Source of the DNA: a virus
Direction: 5' to 3' (one strand)
Length of the DNA: 63,319 nucleotides
Virus record (IMG/VR): IMGVR_UViG_3300031232_000004
Location: 1 to 63,319 of that record
Below the pieces are notes generated by a model. The model ran no database searches and was not told where the DNA came from. It worked only from the letters and a program-made list of their open reading frames with translations. This document shows positions 32,232-40,038 of the stretch, one piece after another (positions within the stretch are counted from its first letter, which is position 1; each line of letters starts with the position of its first letter). The position numbers were made by a program, and so were the translations under genes.

Positions 32232-33983
32232 CTACCACCAAGGAGTGAAGTCAAGGCCTTTGTCTAGGGCTTCTTTAATGGGGTATACACCCACAGATGT
32301 TTCAATTTTAAAGTCTTCTGGGAGGATATGCTTAGACCCGTCCTCGGCCTCGACTTCAACTACATCACATTCGTAGCCTTCCAATAGGTCCCGGCTCCTA
32401 AGGTCTTGATCAATATCGGGGAACTTACCAGATTTGATACGGTCAATAGTCAAGAATCGGTCTAGGGATAGATTATTTAAAATAGGATCTACATGGGTGA
32501 TCCCTAAAAGATAAGCTAGTAGCAATCCCCCAGCCGACCCACGGCCTGGCCCAGTAAGGTTGCCTTGGTTACGATATAGACGACATACCTCTTCATCGAT
32601 CCATAGATAAGGTAGTAGGTCTACTACCCCGTTATCATGGAGTAATTTAATTTCCTGTCTCAACCTAGCCACGTACACGGGGTTTTTAGGCATACGTCCG
32701 TGTTTTAAGATAAGCTCTTTAGTATGGGCTAAGGTGTCTTTAGGGAAGAATTTGGTAGGGAGTTCTACCTTGGTGTCAAACTTAAAATCCTTAAAGCCTT
32801 GTAGCCAATCCTTAGAGTCTTGAATCCATTTCTCGAAAGTAGTCTGATCTACCCCCATCTCCTTGGAAAAGTAGTCCCAGGCTTGATCTGAGGTAATCCT
32901 ACAGTACGTTTCATGGAAACGCCACGATCCTGACTGGGCCAGTCTTACGTCCTGGACTACTTTGTATTCAGGTAGGGTGAAGTGGGCATCGTCTGAAATA
33001 AGTGTTCTTAACCCATACTTCTTAGCCAGCCCCATCATAAACTTGTTCACCCCCCATTGAAGATCTCCGTTGGGGGCGGCTGGGGAACATTCGTTTTGGA
33101 CAAATTCTTCTTTTAGTTCAACCCGTTCAATCTCTGCACCTACATCCTCCCACGTGTAGTAGTTTTTTACTGCGTCAAACTTCTTATACTTTTTATTTTT
33201 CCAGGTACGGCCCAGTTCTTCGGCCTTCATTTCCACGCCATCGATTTTTAGTGTCTTGTTAAAATAGTGGACGATAGGGTCTATACGACCAGCCACATAA
33301 ATAAACACACCCTGGACCCAGTTGTGGGTACATCGGTGGGGAAAGACTTCCACAAACATCTTTTGACCAAAGATTCCGTACAACCGATCAAAGTATGCCT
33401 TAGCTAGAGACACCTTAGTAGAACCGTCAATCTTATCTGAAATCAAATGCCTGGACGCCATTCCAATAAGACACCCCGACCCCAGGGTAACGTTCATACT
33501 CCCTAGTTCCTCCATATCCCCCCAACCAAAAAGAGGCTTACGTTCCTTTCCATGGAGTTCGGCCCTAGCATCGGCCTTGGACAATAACTTCACACCTTTC
33601 AGATAGGCGTCATAGTCCTGGAAGTGTATGGTAGTGTGGTAGTATTTATTATAATCGATATAAGTACCGTCGGGGTTATAAGATAACCATTCCTCCTTGT
33701 TAGATCCCTTTGGTACAGTCCCCGTCTTGGGGATATTGTGCTTAGTCAGGATAGGGCATTTATCATCCCTGAAATAGGCCTCTAGCCCTAGGACGGGGAT
33801 CAGCCCATTCTTTTTGGCTAAGTCGTATATTTTATATGTAGCCCCTAAAGACCCATGATCGGTACAGGTAATTCCACCGGTTCCAAGTTCCTTTTCTAAC
33901 TTGGCAAAGGATTTAGGGGTGGAAGCTGAGTCTAGGGATTGTGGATGGCAATGCGGGGTAACGAAGTTTTGGAACTTAGACAT
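32232..33983 (-). CDS. DNA polymerase III alpha-like, N-terminal half (PHP domain + partial palm)
   Basis: 583 residues. N-terminal PHP domain: TPHCHPQSLDSAS, GITCTDHGSLG, GLEAYF, a HRCTHNW ligand stretch, and ISDDAHFTLPE. The polymerase part follows: GPGRGSAGGLLLAYLLGI and KFPDIDQDL, which carries the first two catalytic aspartates, then SRDLLEG. The protein then leaves the DnaE pattern with a ~45-residue tail (VVEVEAEDGSKHILPEDFKI, then ETSVGVYPIKEALDKG) ending FTPWW. The tail looks like part of an intein/Hint domain without the N-terminal Cys. The matching C-half is 1.2 kb downstream, after four small genes. Confidence 0.85.
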   Translation of the reverse strand: MSKFQNFVTPHCHPQSLDSASTPKSFAKLEKELGTGGITCTDHGSLGATYKIYDLAKKNGLIPVLGLEAYFRDDKCPILTKHNIPKTGTVPKGSNKEEWLSYNPDGTYIDYNKYYHTTIHFQDYDAYLKGVKLLSKADARAELHGKERKPLFGWGDMEELGSMNVTLGSGCLIGMASRHLISDKIDGSTKVSLAKAYFDRLYGIFGQKMFVEVFPHRCTHNWVQGVFIYVAGRIDPIVHYFNKTLKIDGVEMKAEELGRTWKNKKYKKFDAVKNYYTWEDVGAEIERVELKEEFVQNECSPAAPNGDLQWGVNKFMMGLAKKYGLRTLISDDAHFTLPEYKVVQDVRLAQSGSWRFHETYCRITSDQAWDYFSKEMGVDQTTFEKWIQDSKDWLQGFKDFKFDTKVELPTKFFPKDTLAHTKELILKHGRMPKNPVYVARLRQEIKLLHDNGVVDLLPYLWIDEEVCRLYRNQGNLTGPGRGSAGGLLLAYLLGITHVDPILNNLSLDRFLTIDRIKSGKFPDIDQDLRSRDLLEGYECDVVEVEAEDGSKHILPEDFKIETSVGVYPIKEALDKGLDFTPWW

Positions 33984-33984
33984 A

Positions 33985-34188
33985 CTATTCTTTTAGCATA
34001 CCTAGTAAAGAAGTTTCAATGTCTATCTTATCTTTAAGAGCCTTATCGTAAGCTTCTTGTGCCCTAGCCATTTCCTTCTTGGCCCCCTCTAAAACGCCAT
34101 AGGTTAGAGTTAGGGCGTTTAAGGAACGGTCGTACCTAGCTACCTTATGAATAAAATCTTTGAGTTTGTTGGTCGTGGCATCGGTCAT
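33985..34188 (-). CDS. Small coiled-coil protein
   Basis: 67 residues, almost entirely helical and charged (KKEMARAQEAYDKALKDKID). One-base gap to the polymerase N-half. RBS AAAGGAG upstream of the start. Possibly a structural accessory of the replisome; no family recognised. Confidence 0.55.
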   Translation of the reverse strand: MTDATTNKLKDFIHKVARYDRSLNALTLTYGVLEGAKKEMARAQEAYDKALKDKIDIETSLLGMLKE

Positions 34189-34209
34189 ATTTGGCTCCTT
34201 TATATAAAC

Positions 34210-34449
34210 TTACCATAAAGGATCTTTGAAGTCAAACAATTCCATCGTATTCCGGATCTTGATAACGATACCATCGTACAAACTATTATACTCCTCAACG
34301 GTAATATCTAAGGCTTTAGCCGCTATATGATCTGGTACCCCATCCGGGTACCGTACACATAGAATGTCTAAAGAGTTTTGGAACCGTTTAAGGGCTATAT
34401 AATCCGGAGAGTCTTTAAGTAAATTTGTTGGGACTAAATGTTCATCCAT
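34210..34449 (-). CDS. Small hypothetical protein, possible HTH
   Basis: 79 residues. The segment DGVPDHIAAKALDITVEEYN has the spacing of a helix-turn-helix (A-x-x-LDIT-x-E-E), so DNA binding is conceivable. It overlaps the upstream gene by 16 nt. Function unknown. Confidence 0.5.
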   Translation of the reverse strand: MDEHLVPTNLLKDSPDYIALKRFQNSLDILCVRYPDGVPDHIAAKALDITVEEYNSLYDGIVIKIRNTMELFDFKDPLW

Positions 34450-34838
34450 GGGCCATCCAATCTATTGTTAAGGCATTTTTCGAGCAGCGCGGTGTAGGCT
34501 AGGTATCCAGTATGTAAGGAATCTTTTATTTTTAGGAGGGAGCCCTTTTTTTGTTTGTTTGTTTCTAGGGCTATTTGTAAATCTTCTATTCGTTTTCTTA
34601 CCTTAAAAAGGTCGTTTTTACACGTAACATAGGTAAAAATTGGGATCACAGGTAAGGATAAGACACCCTTGAGAGAAATCAGGATCGACGCTTCTTCTTT
34701 ACGAAGGGTATCGGCTTGATCTAATATTTTTCCAATAATGTCCTCGATCTGAAGGATTGATATAGAACACCCCTTTTGGTCTTCATGTATTTTAGCCAGT
34801 TCGGATTGAATTTCTGGATATAGCATATTATAAGCCAC
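34434..34838 (-). CDS. Hypothetical helical protein
   Basis: 134 residues, mostly amphipathic helices, with one hydrophobic stretch (LISLKGVLSLPVIPIFTYV) that may be membrane-associated. It overlaps neighbours on both sides (11 and 16 nt), so it is translated as part of the operon. No motif recognised. Confidence 0.5.
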   Translation of the reverse strand: MAYNMLYPEIQSELAKIHEDQKGCSISILQIEDIIGKILDQADTLRKEEASILISLKGVLSLPVIPIFTYVTCKNDLFKVRKRIEDLQIALETNKQKKGSLLKIKDSLHTGYLAYTALLEKCLNNRLDGPWMNI

Positions 34839-35922
34839 TATACGGGGTTATGATGTTTTTAGATACACCTTTTTCGGCCCCGTCCACATTTATATACCGA
34901 AGATCTCCAACAACATGCCCTGGGACTGATTCAAAGAGGTATTGACCACAGCTTGAGTCCGGAGAACCAATAGATATAGCAAAAGGATCTGGAGGTACTA
35001 GACACCCATTGGTGATACACGTAACCCCTCCAGACATGTGGGTTACCGAACCAAAATGGACGTGACCACACACAAATAATTTAAAAGGCCCCCCAACGTC
35101 CCTAGCATTGTTCCAACGCATAGCTTGCTGAGTCAATAGGTTAACATTAATAGATTTTCCAGGATATCCCGGCTTAAACACGGTATCACCGTGGGTAAAA
35201 AACCCTTTAGAATCAAAAAGTTGGACGGTATAGTAGGGTCTCTTCGAAATATCGAATTTTACGTTTTTGACTCCGGTAGCCAGGACGGCCTTTTTGACCG
35301 AGAAATAAACCATTGTTTCTATGGCGTCCCATTTCTGGTGGACGGCCCGGTCCGGGTGACGGTCTTTATTTCGTCCATGGTTGCCTGGGGTACAAAATAT
35401 GGATACGCGGGGGTACTCCCCAGCCCAGAACAAAATTAGTTCTACCAGGTAATGGACTGCCGCTGCAAATTGTTCCGCCATAGGAGCCCCATCCCGAGCG
35501 TCGTGGAGCTGCCCTTGGATAATATCCCCTAGTAGGTGTACAAATAGGGAGCTATCCTTCCGGTAATGGGTTTTATAATCGGCTACCGTAGTGGCTACTT
35601 TTTCTAACCGCATAGATTCGGTAATTTGATTATAACCCACAGGACATTCATGGGGATCTAAAAGGGATTGGAAGTGGGTATCACTAATGACGACGTTATG
35701 GATTCGGGACGGGTTACCTTTCTTTCCTTTATATAAAGGGGTTTTAGCCCATCCCCTAGGGAAGGCCCTGGATAAGGAGCCTTCCAGGAGCCTAATGAAT
35801 GATTCTTCCCTAGCGAATTGGGTGACCAGTTTTGAATTAACCGACTTTACTAATCTTGAGTCTCCTTTTACAATTTCTTGAACAATAGCTTCTCGGAATG
35901 ATTGTTTAAAGTCGGTTATCAT
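34828..35922 (-). CDS. Calcineurin-like metallophosphoesterase
   Basis: 364 residues. Dinuclear metal motifs appear in order: VVISDTHF (D-x-H), LLGDIIQG (GD), TPGNHGRN (GNH), FTHGDTV, and CGHVHFGS (GH-x-H). It has ~75 N-terminal residues of unknown function. It is a phosphoesterase, probably a nuclease or nucleotidase; it is distinct from the SbcD-like protein at 58312, which pairs with SbcC. Confidence 0.8.
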   Translation of the reverse strand: MITDFKQSFREAIVQEIVKGDSRLVKSVNSKLVTQFAREESFIRLLEGSLSRAFPRGWAKTPLYKGKKGNPSRIHNVVISDTHFQSLLDPHECPVGYNQITESMRLEKVATTVADYKTHYRKDSSLFVHLLGDIIQGQLHDARDGAPMAEQFAAAVHYLVELILFWAGEYPRVSIFCTPGNHGRNKDRHPDRAVHQKWDAIETMVYFSVKKAVLATGVKNVKFDISKRPYYTVQLFDSKGFFTHGDTVFKPGYPGKSINVNLLTQQAMRWNNARDVGGPFKLFVCGHVHFGSVTHMSGGVTCITNGCLVPPDPFAISIGSPDSSCGQYLFESVPGHVVGDLRYINVDGAEKGVSKNIITPYSGL

Positions 35923-36152
35923 TATTTATACCTTATAGCTACACTATATCTTTTTCCTACTTGTAACGATTCAAACTCCCCAGAAGTTAAATCATTGCAA
36001 GAAAACGTAACACTTCTTTCACCCACCCCCTCTAAAACAACACTACGAATTTCTTTATATAAACCAAATTCAGGATCATATTCCTTATGATTAGAGATGG
36101 AGGTGATGATCATCTCAAAATCCACTTTAGTTAACCCCCTCCGTCCCCTCAA
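35922..36152 (-). CDS. Small hypothetical protein
   Basis: 76 residues with alternating strands (SVVLEGVGERSVTFSCNDLT and YSVAIRYK), so probably a small beta-rich domain. It overlaps the next upstream gene by 26 nt and touches the phosphoesterase start. No family recognised. Confidence 0.5.
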   Translation of the reverse strand: MRGRRGLTKVDFEMIITSISNHKEYDPEFGLYKEIRSVVLEGVGERSVTFSCNDLTSGEFESLQVGKRYSVAIRYK

Positions 36153-36708
36153 CCGGTTCCACCTTGTTCACATACACCCCCAGAAGATTTAAGGAGTCCC
36201 CGTTCTCTAGGAGTTTAGAAGCCCCAACATCTGTCCCCATAAGGAGGGATTGAATATCGGCCTTCAGTGTAGAGAAGGCTGTAACGACTACACCTGGTTC
36301 AAGGGAAATACCTTCCGAGGTAGTTTGAGTGAATTCAACAAAGCAGTGATCATTTTCCAGCTTTGGAACACTAACAATTTCTCCAGCTTCCAAAGCCTTA
36401 TCAATAGCCTCTTTCATTTTCCCGGCTTGGGATCGAAGTTCTACAATCTTATTGTTTCGAATTTTTTGGATGATACGATCTTTAATCGAGGTATCTCCAC
36501 CAACCCCTAAATCAGCCAAAACTTCAACCAGGATACCTATATATTCATCGATCCCCTTAACGTCTTGGGCGAGGGTATTTAGAGCATCTTCAACCCGATG
36601 GGATACAGTTTCAAGATTGAGACTGTTTTGTTCAACTGGGGATAGCACCCGGGTTGGATTGCCATCACTGTTTAATTTAATCTTCTTTTTTGGAGCGATC
36701 TTTTTCAT
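36127..36708 (-). CDS. Hypothetical protein
   Basis: 193 residues. A basic N-terminus (MKKIAPKKKIKL) precedes a helical half, including VEDALNTLAQDVKGID and QAGKMKEAIDKALEAGE, then a beta-rich C-terminal half. No catalytic motif; possibly a structural or DNA-associated protein. Directly follows the Pro-rich gene. Confidence 0.55.
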   Translation of the reverse strand: MKKIAPKKKIKLNSDGNPTRVLSPVEQNSLNLETVSHRVEDALNTLAQDVKGIDEYIGILVEVLADLGVGGDTSIKDRIIQKIRNNKIVELRSQAGKMKEAIDKALEAGEIVSVPKLENDHCFVEFTQTTSEGISLEPGVVVTAFSTLKADIQSLLMGTDVGASKLLENGDSLNLLGVYVNKVEPVEGTEGVN

Positions 36709-36709
36709 T

Positions 36710-37630
36710 CTAAGCCTTTACCTCGTTGTTAATAAGAGCACTAAACCGGGACGGAGCCATATTCAGAGCGTTGGACGCTGAAGCTAAAGTAATACCAGCC
36801 ATTTCCCTAGCCGAAGGCATTGGAATACCACCATGTTGGGCAGCGTTTGGTTTAATATCTACAGGGGATTCGATTAGCTTTGTATAAACACCAGCGTTAT
36901 TCCACACCACTATATTTATACCGGGAACTTTTATAGCTTTACCTTCAGGGATTTGAGTTATAAAATCCCCAATCTTGGGGTTCTCGTAGAATTCATCTGT
37001 TCCGACCATTTGGACATGTCGAATAACAAACTTCACCCCATTTTTACTCACGGCTTGACCATCGGCTGGAATCTTGGTAATCCACTGGGGGGCCTCAGAA
37101 TCGGTTTGAGGAGCAGGCCGAGGGACCGGACGGGGTTGTTGAATGACAGGCTTTGGGGGTAGTGCTTGGACCACCGGGCGAGGCTGGGGGGCCGGGGCGG
37201 GGGCTTGTTTTTGCAAGCGTCCAGGCTTACGGGGCTTGGGTTGGGTGGTAGGTTTCTGGGGGGTACCCCCCGGCCTCTTTATTCCATTTTGAAGTGCCGT
37301 CTTTTCTTTAATTGTACGGACCAGGTTAGCTAAGATCTCCAACCCCTCTTCATCAAACACCTCTGCAAGTTGCTGTACTGATGCCCCCAACCCCATCAAG
37401 GTGTTAAGCCGCCCCATAGCCCACTCCCTAAACTCGGCTTCAACCTCGGACTCGATCTGGGTGGGGACATCCCCAAAAAGGCTATCCCCTAAAAAGGACT
37501 TATAACATTCAGCCTTAGCTAGACGCGCCTCAACCTCGGTAAACTCGGTAGCATTAGATACTTCTTCTGCGTAGTTTACCGTAGTCTGAGGAACCACGTT
37601 TTCAACAAAATCCCATTCCATATCAAGCAT
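36710..37630 (-). CDS. Hypothetical protein with Pro-rich linker
   Basis: 306 residues in three parts: an acidic helical N-domain (~1-115), a Pro/Gln/Lys/Ala-rich disordered linker (~118-175), and a C-domain (~180-306) with VKFVIRHVQMVG and the helical end MAGITLASASNALNMAPSRF. The last ~30 residues resemble an HTH-like helical pair. Domain layout suggests a scaffold or adaptor; function unknown. Confidence 0.6.
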   Translation of the reverse strand: MLDMEWDFVENVVPQTTVNYAEEVSNATEFTEVEARLAKAECYKSFLGDSLFGDVPTQIESEVEAEFREWAMGRLNTLMGLGASVQQLAEVFDEEGLEILANLVRTIKEKTALQNGIKRPGGTPQKPTTQPKPRKPGRLQKQAPAPAPQPRPVVQALPPKPVIQQPRPVPRPAPQTDSEAPQWITKIPADGQAVSKNGVKFVIRHVQMVGTDEFYENPKIGDFITQIPEGKAIKVPGINIVVWNNAGVYTKLIESPVDIKPNAAQHGGIPMPSAREMAGITLASASNALNMAPSRFSALINNEVKA

Positions 37631-37653
37631 TATAGCTTATGTGACGGAGGATG

Positions 37654-38376
37654 TCAAGGGGATTCGGGGAGTACGTATTTTCCAATTTCAATCACTACTG
37701 TTTCCGAAACAGGATCTGGCGTTTCGGGTTCTTCGACAGGTTCCGTCCAGGTTAGATATGGTTCACATTCTTGAAGGACCCCCTCAACCATAGCCCCTCC
37801 AACAACATTTGAATGCTTCACTAAAAAATCCGCAAAAACCCCATCCCAACTACCATATCTTTTTGAAGACTTAAATGAATCAAAACCAGACTTTTTGCCA
37901 GTTTTATAAATAATACTATATTGCCACTCCCCATCGTCTTTACGGTAAAAGTTACCATCAAAGCCAAAACCAAAGATACAAGAAAAACGACCTTTCTTGT
38001 ACGCTGTTTCTAGTTTTTGTAGAAAAGACCTTTCACTAGAGATCTTTATAGGGCCTAATGTATCTGTTTTATTCGCTATGTATTTTATACATTCGAACAG
38101 TTTTATTCCGTCTCCAACATCTTTCTTGAATTCAAGATGTTTCGACTCGTCTAGGTCCTTATCATAAGAAGGAATACCACTCTCTATAAAAACCCTAACA
38201 TCTGGATCTGTAGAGAAAAATACTTTAAGGGGGCCAACCATCTCTGGATCTTTTTGTATAAAGTTATCTTCAAAAAGGTAGACCAAAAATCTTAAAACAT
38301 CATTAAATCCAACATCCCCCCTTTGTCCAGGAATACTAAAGAAAGCTAGTCGAGACATAGTATCTGCCGAATTCAT
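37654..38376 (-). CDS. Hypothetical protein
   Basis: 240 residues from the ATG at 38376, preferred because GGAGGT precedes it and it overlaps the upstream stop (ATGA). No recognised motif; mixed helix/strand, acidic C-terminus ending EIGKYVLPESP. It forms a coupled pair with the next upstream gene. Confidence 0.55.
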   Translation of the reverse strand: MNSADTMSRLAFFSIPGQRGDVGFNDVLRFLVYLFEDNFIQKDPEMVGPLKVFFSTDPDVRVFIESGIPSYDKDLDESKHLEFKKDVGDGIKLFECIKYIANKTDTLGPIKISSERSFLQKLETAYKKGRFSCIFGFGFDGNFYRKDDGEWQYSIIYKTGKKSGFDSFKSSKRYGSWDGVFADFLVKHSNVVGGAMVEGVLQECEPYLTWTEPVEEPETPDPVSETVVIEIGKYVLPESP

Positions 38377-39077
38377 GGTTTCACCTCCTCTGTTCCCCCA
38401 TTTGGAATAATATCTAAAGCAGGTGCCCCAACTTTTTTCCATTCCTGTTTAAAAGCATCATAGCTTTCAAGTTTCCTAGAAAAAGCTTCATCAACATAGA
38501 TAGTTTGATAGAATCTAGCTACGTCGTGGTAATCAGCCGTTGAGCATTCGTCACAGTCGTCATTCTTCGATTCGTGAAGTCTGCACCCCCACACCTTTTC
38601 CAAAACCTTAGAATAATAACCAGCAACTAGTCTATCAAAAGTAGGTTTATTTAAAAGACTAAAGCCACCTTCTTCTACTAGTTTAAAAATAATATCCCAA
38701 TATTTTTTCATATCCCCAAGGATTTCTTGTGGAATCCTAAAAGACAAAATCCCAGATTCTGGATCGATTTTACATAAAGAAAAGCCGTTTTTATTTAACT
38801 TACAAAGTCTATCTAGGACATAAGTAGTGACCAGGGGCCTTACAAGAGACATCGTATTGATTACACGTTTGTAGCCATATTTATAAGGGGTAGTAGAAAA
38901 CTCTTCTTTAGGAATAAACCTACCCCCATTTTCATCCACAGCAACTACCGAAAGCCAATCGTCCCCAGGTTCTACCTTACGAACATTCCTATGATCGAGA
39001 ACAATTGCGTCTACTACTATTTCATCGGCAATTTCCCCAATTTTAATTGTTGTTTTGAAAATATCTTGTGTCTCCAT
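38373..39077 (-). CDS. Hypothetical protein
   Basis: 234 residues. A cluster of Cys/His (WGCRLHESKNDDCDECSTADYH, with one residue before C at ~175) could bind a metal. No recognisable enzyme family. It is translationally coupled to the following gene. Confidence 0.55.
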   Translation of the reverse strand: METQDIFKTTIKIGEIADEIVVDAIVLDHRNVRKVEPGDDWLSVVAVDENGGRFIPKEEFSTTPYKYGYKRVINTMSLVRPLVTTYVLDRLCKLNKNGFSLCKIDPESGILSFRIPQEILGDMKKYWDIIFKLVEEGGFSLLNKPTFDRLVAGYYSKVLEKVWGCRLHESKNDDCDECSTADYHDVARFYQTIYVDEAFSRKLESYDAFKQEWKKVGAPALDIIPNGGTEEVKP

Positions 39078-39086
39078 TTTTGTCTC

Positions 39087-39716
39087 CTAATTTCCCAATC
39101 CTGATTCCTCAAACATCTTGTGGTGTAGTTCCCCATTAGCTCCAGCCGGGAAGCCCCAGCTAGTCAAAATAGCATGGCTGAATTCATGTCTAATCAAGGC
39201 CCAGAATCTTTCTAAGGACGCAGCTGGGGGGCCTACTACCTGGAGAATATTACCCAAAGCTACTCCGGCTAATAATAGTTTAGTACCGGCTAAGGTAAAG
39301 GGCTCTTTTACTATGTGGAGGGAACCACCGGACAGATATTTTTCTGGGTTATTTAACTGGATATTATGGTCGGGGTATTTTTGATCTATGTAATCGTACC
39401 AATTATCCATAAGGGTATTAACTGTATCAGTTATCATGTAATATTCTTCTTCGCCTATATCGGCCCCATCACAAAACACAGCCATGGGCCATAAACTTTC
39501 CCCGATCTTAGGGGCCGAATTCCATGCCTTGTTCCATTCATACCGAAGGATATACCTGTATGTAGTAAAGATCTCGATGGAAAGGGCCGTCCCCCCCACA
39601 ATAAGGCCGCCCACTAGGTCATGGGAAAATCCAGCCACCAAAATAGCTCCCAGAGCTGCGGCAAACAACACGGTCCATATCCAGGCGTCTTTAAATGTAA
39701 ATAATTTTTTAGTCAT
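39087..39716 (-). CDS. Membrane-anchored zinc-metallopeptidase-like protein
   Basis: 209 residues. Two N-terminal TM helices (~10-30 and ~33-52) precede a soluble part with RHEFSHAIL, an HExxH zinc-peptidase motif (HEFSH), followed 20 residues later by HHKMFEESGL, which can provide the third ligand. A hydrophobic helix (LLLAGVALGNILQVVG) lies just before the motif. Topology places the active site at one membrane face. Substrate unknown; host envelope or immunity proteins are possible. Overlaps the next gene by 4 nt. Confidence 0.55.
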   Translation of the reverse strand: MTKKLFTFKDAWIWTVLFAAALGAILVAGFSHDLVGGLIVGGTALSIEIFTTYRYILRYEWNKAWNSAPKIGESLWPMAVFCDGADIGEEEYYMITDTVNTLMDNWYDYIDQKYPDHNIQLNNPEKYLSGGSLHIVKEPFTLAGTKLLLAGVALGNILQVVGPPAASLERFWALIRHEFSHAILTSWGFPAGANGELHHKMFEESGLGN

Positions 39717-40033
39717 GTTATTCTTTCTACAAATTCAACAGTGTTAGTACAAGTTATATTTTCTTGAACTATTTCTATAGTATAATGATAAATATATTTG
39801 ATAGGATAGGTCCAGCTTTGACACATGTCTCGCCAGGGGATTTTATCTTCGTCTTCACATATCTTTTGGATCTTATTCTTTAGGGCTATAGCTTCTTCTA
39901 TCGTATTAAAAATAGATAATTGAAAGAGTTTTGAATTTGGTCCATAAGGGTCAGCTATGATTCTAGCATAACCCTCGGTCATGTCTTCAGGGGAAGAGGA
40001 ACATATAAATCTATTGTGTTTATATTTGGTCAT
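39713..40033 (-). CDS. Hypothetical protein after ribonucleotide reductase
   Basis: 106 residues from the ATG at 40033, chosen because the longer frame would overlap the RNR end and no RBS supports it. It includes IFNTIEEAIALKNKIQKICEDE and a Tyr-rich strand (YPIKYIYHYTIEIV). No family recognised. Confidence 0.5.
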   Translation of the reverse strand: MTKYKHNRFICSSSPEDMTEGYARIIADPYGPNSKLFQLSIFNTIEEAIALKNKIQKICEDEDKIPWRDMCQSWTYPIKYIYHYTIEIVQENITCTNTVEFVERIT

Positions 40034-40038
40034 GTTGA

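Noticed and set aside
32232-33983. Functional canonical split intein joining the polymerase halves
   Set aside because: The N-tail lacks the Cys/Ser nucleophile at the block A position and the C-half start has no C-intein with terminal His-Asn followed by Cys/Ser/Thr; kept only as a Hint-like remnant hypothesis.
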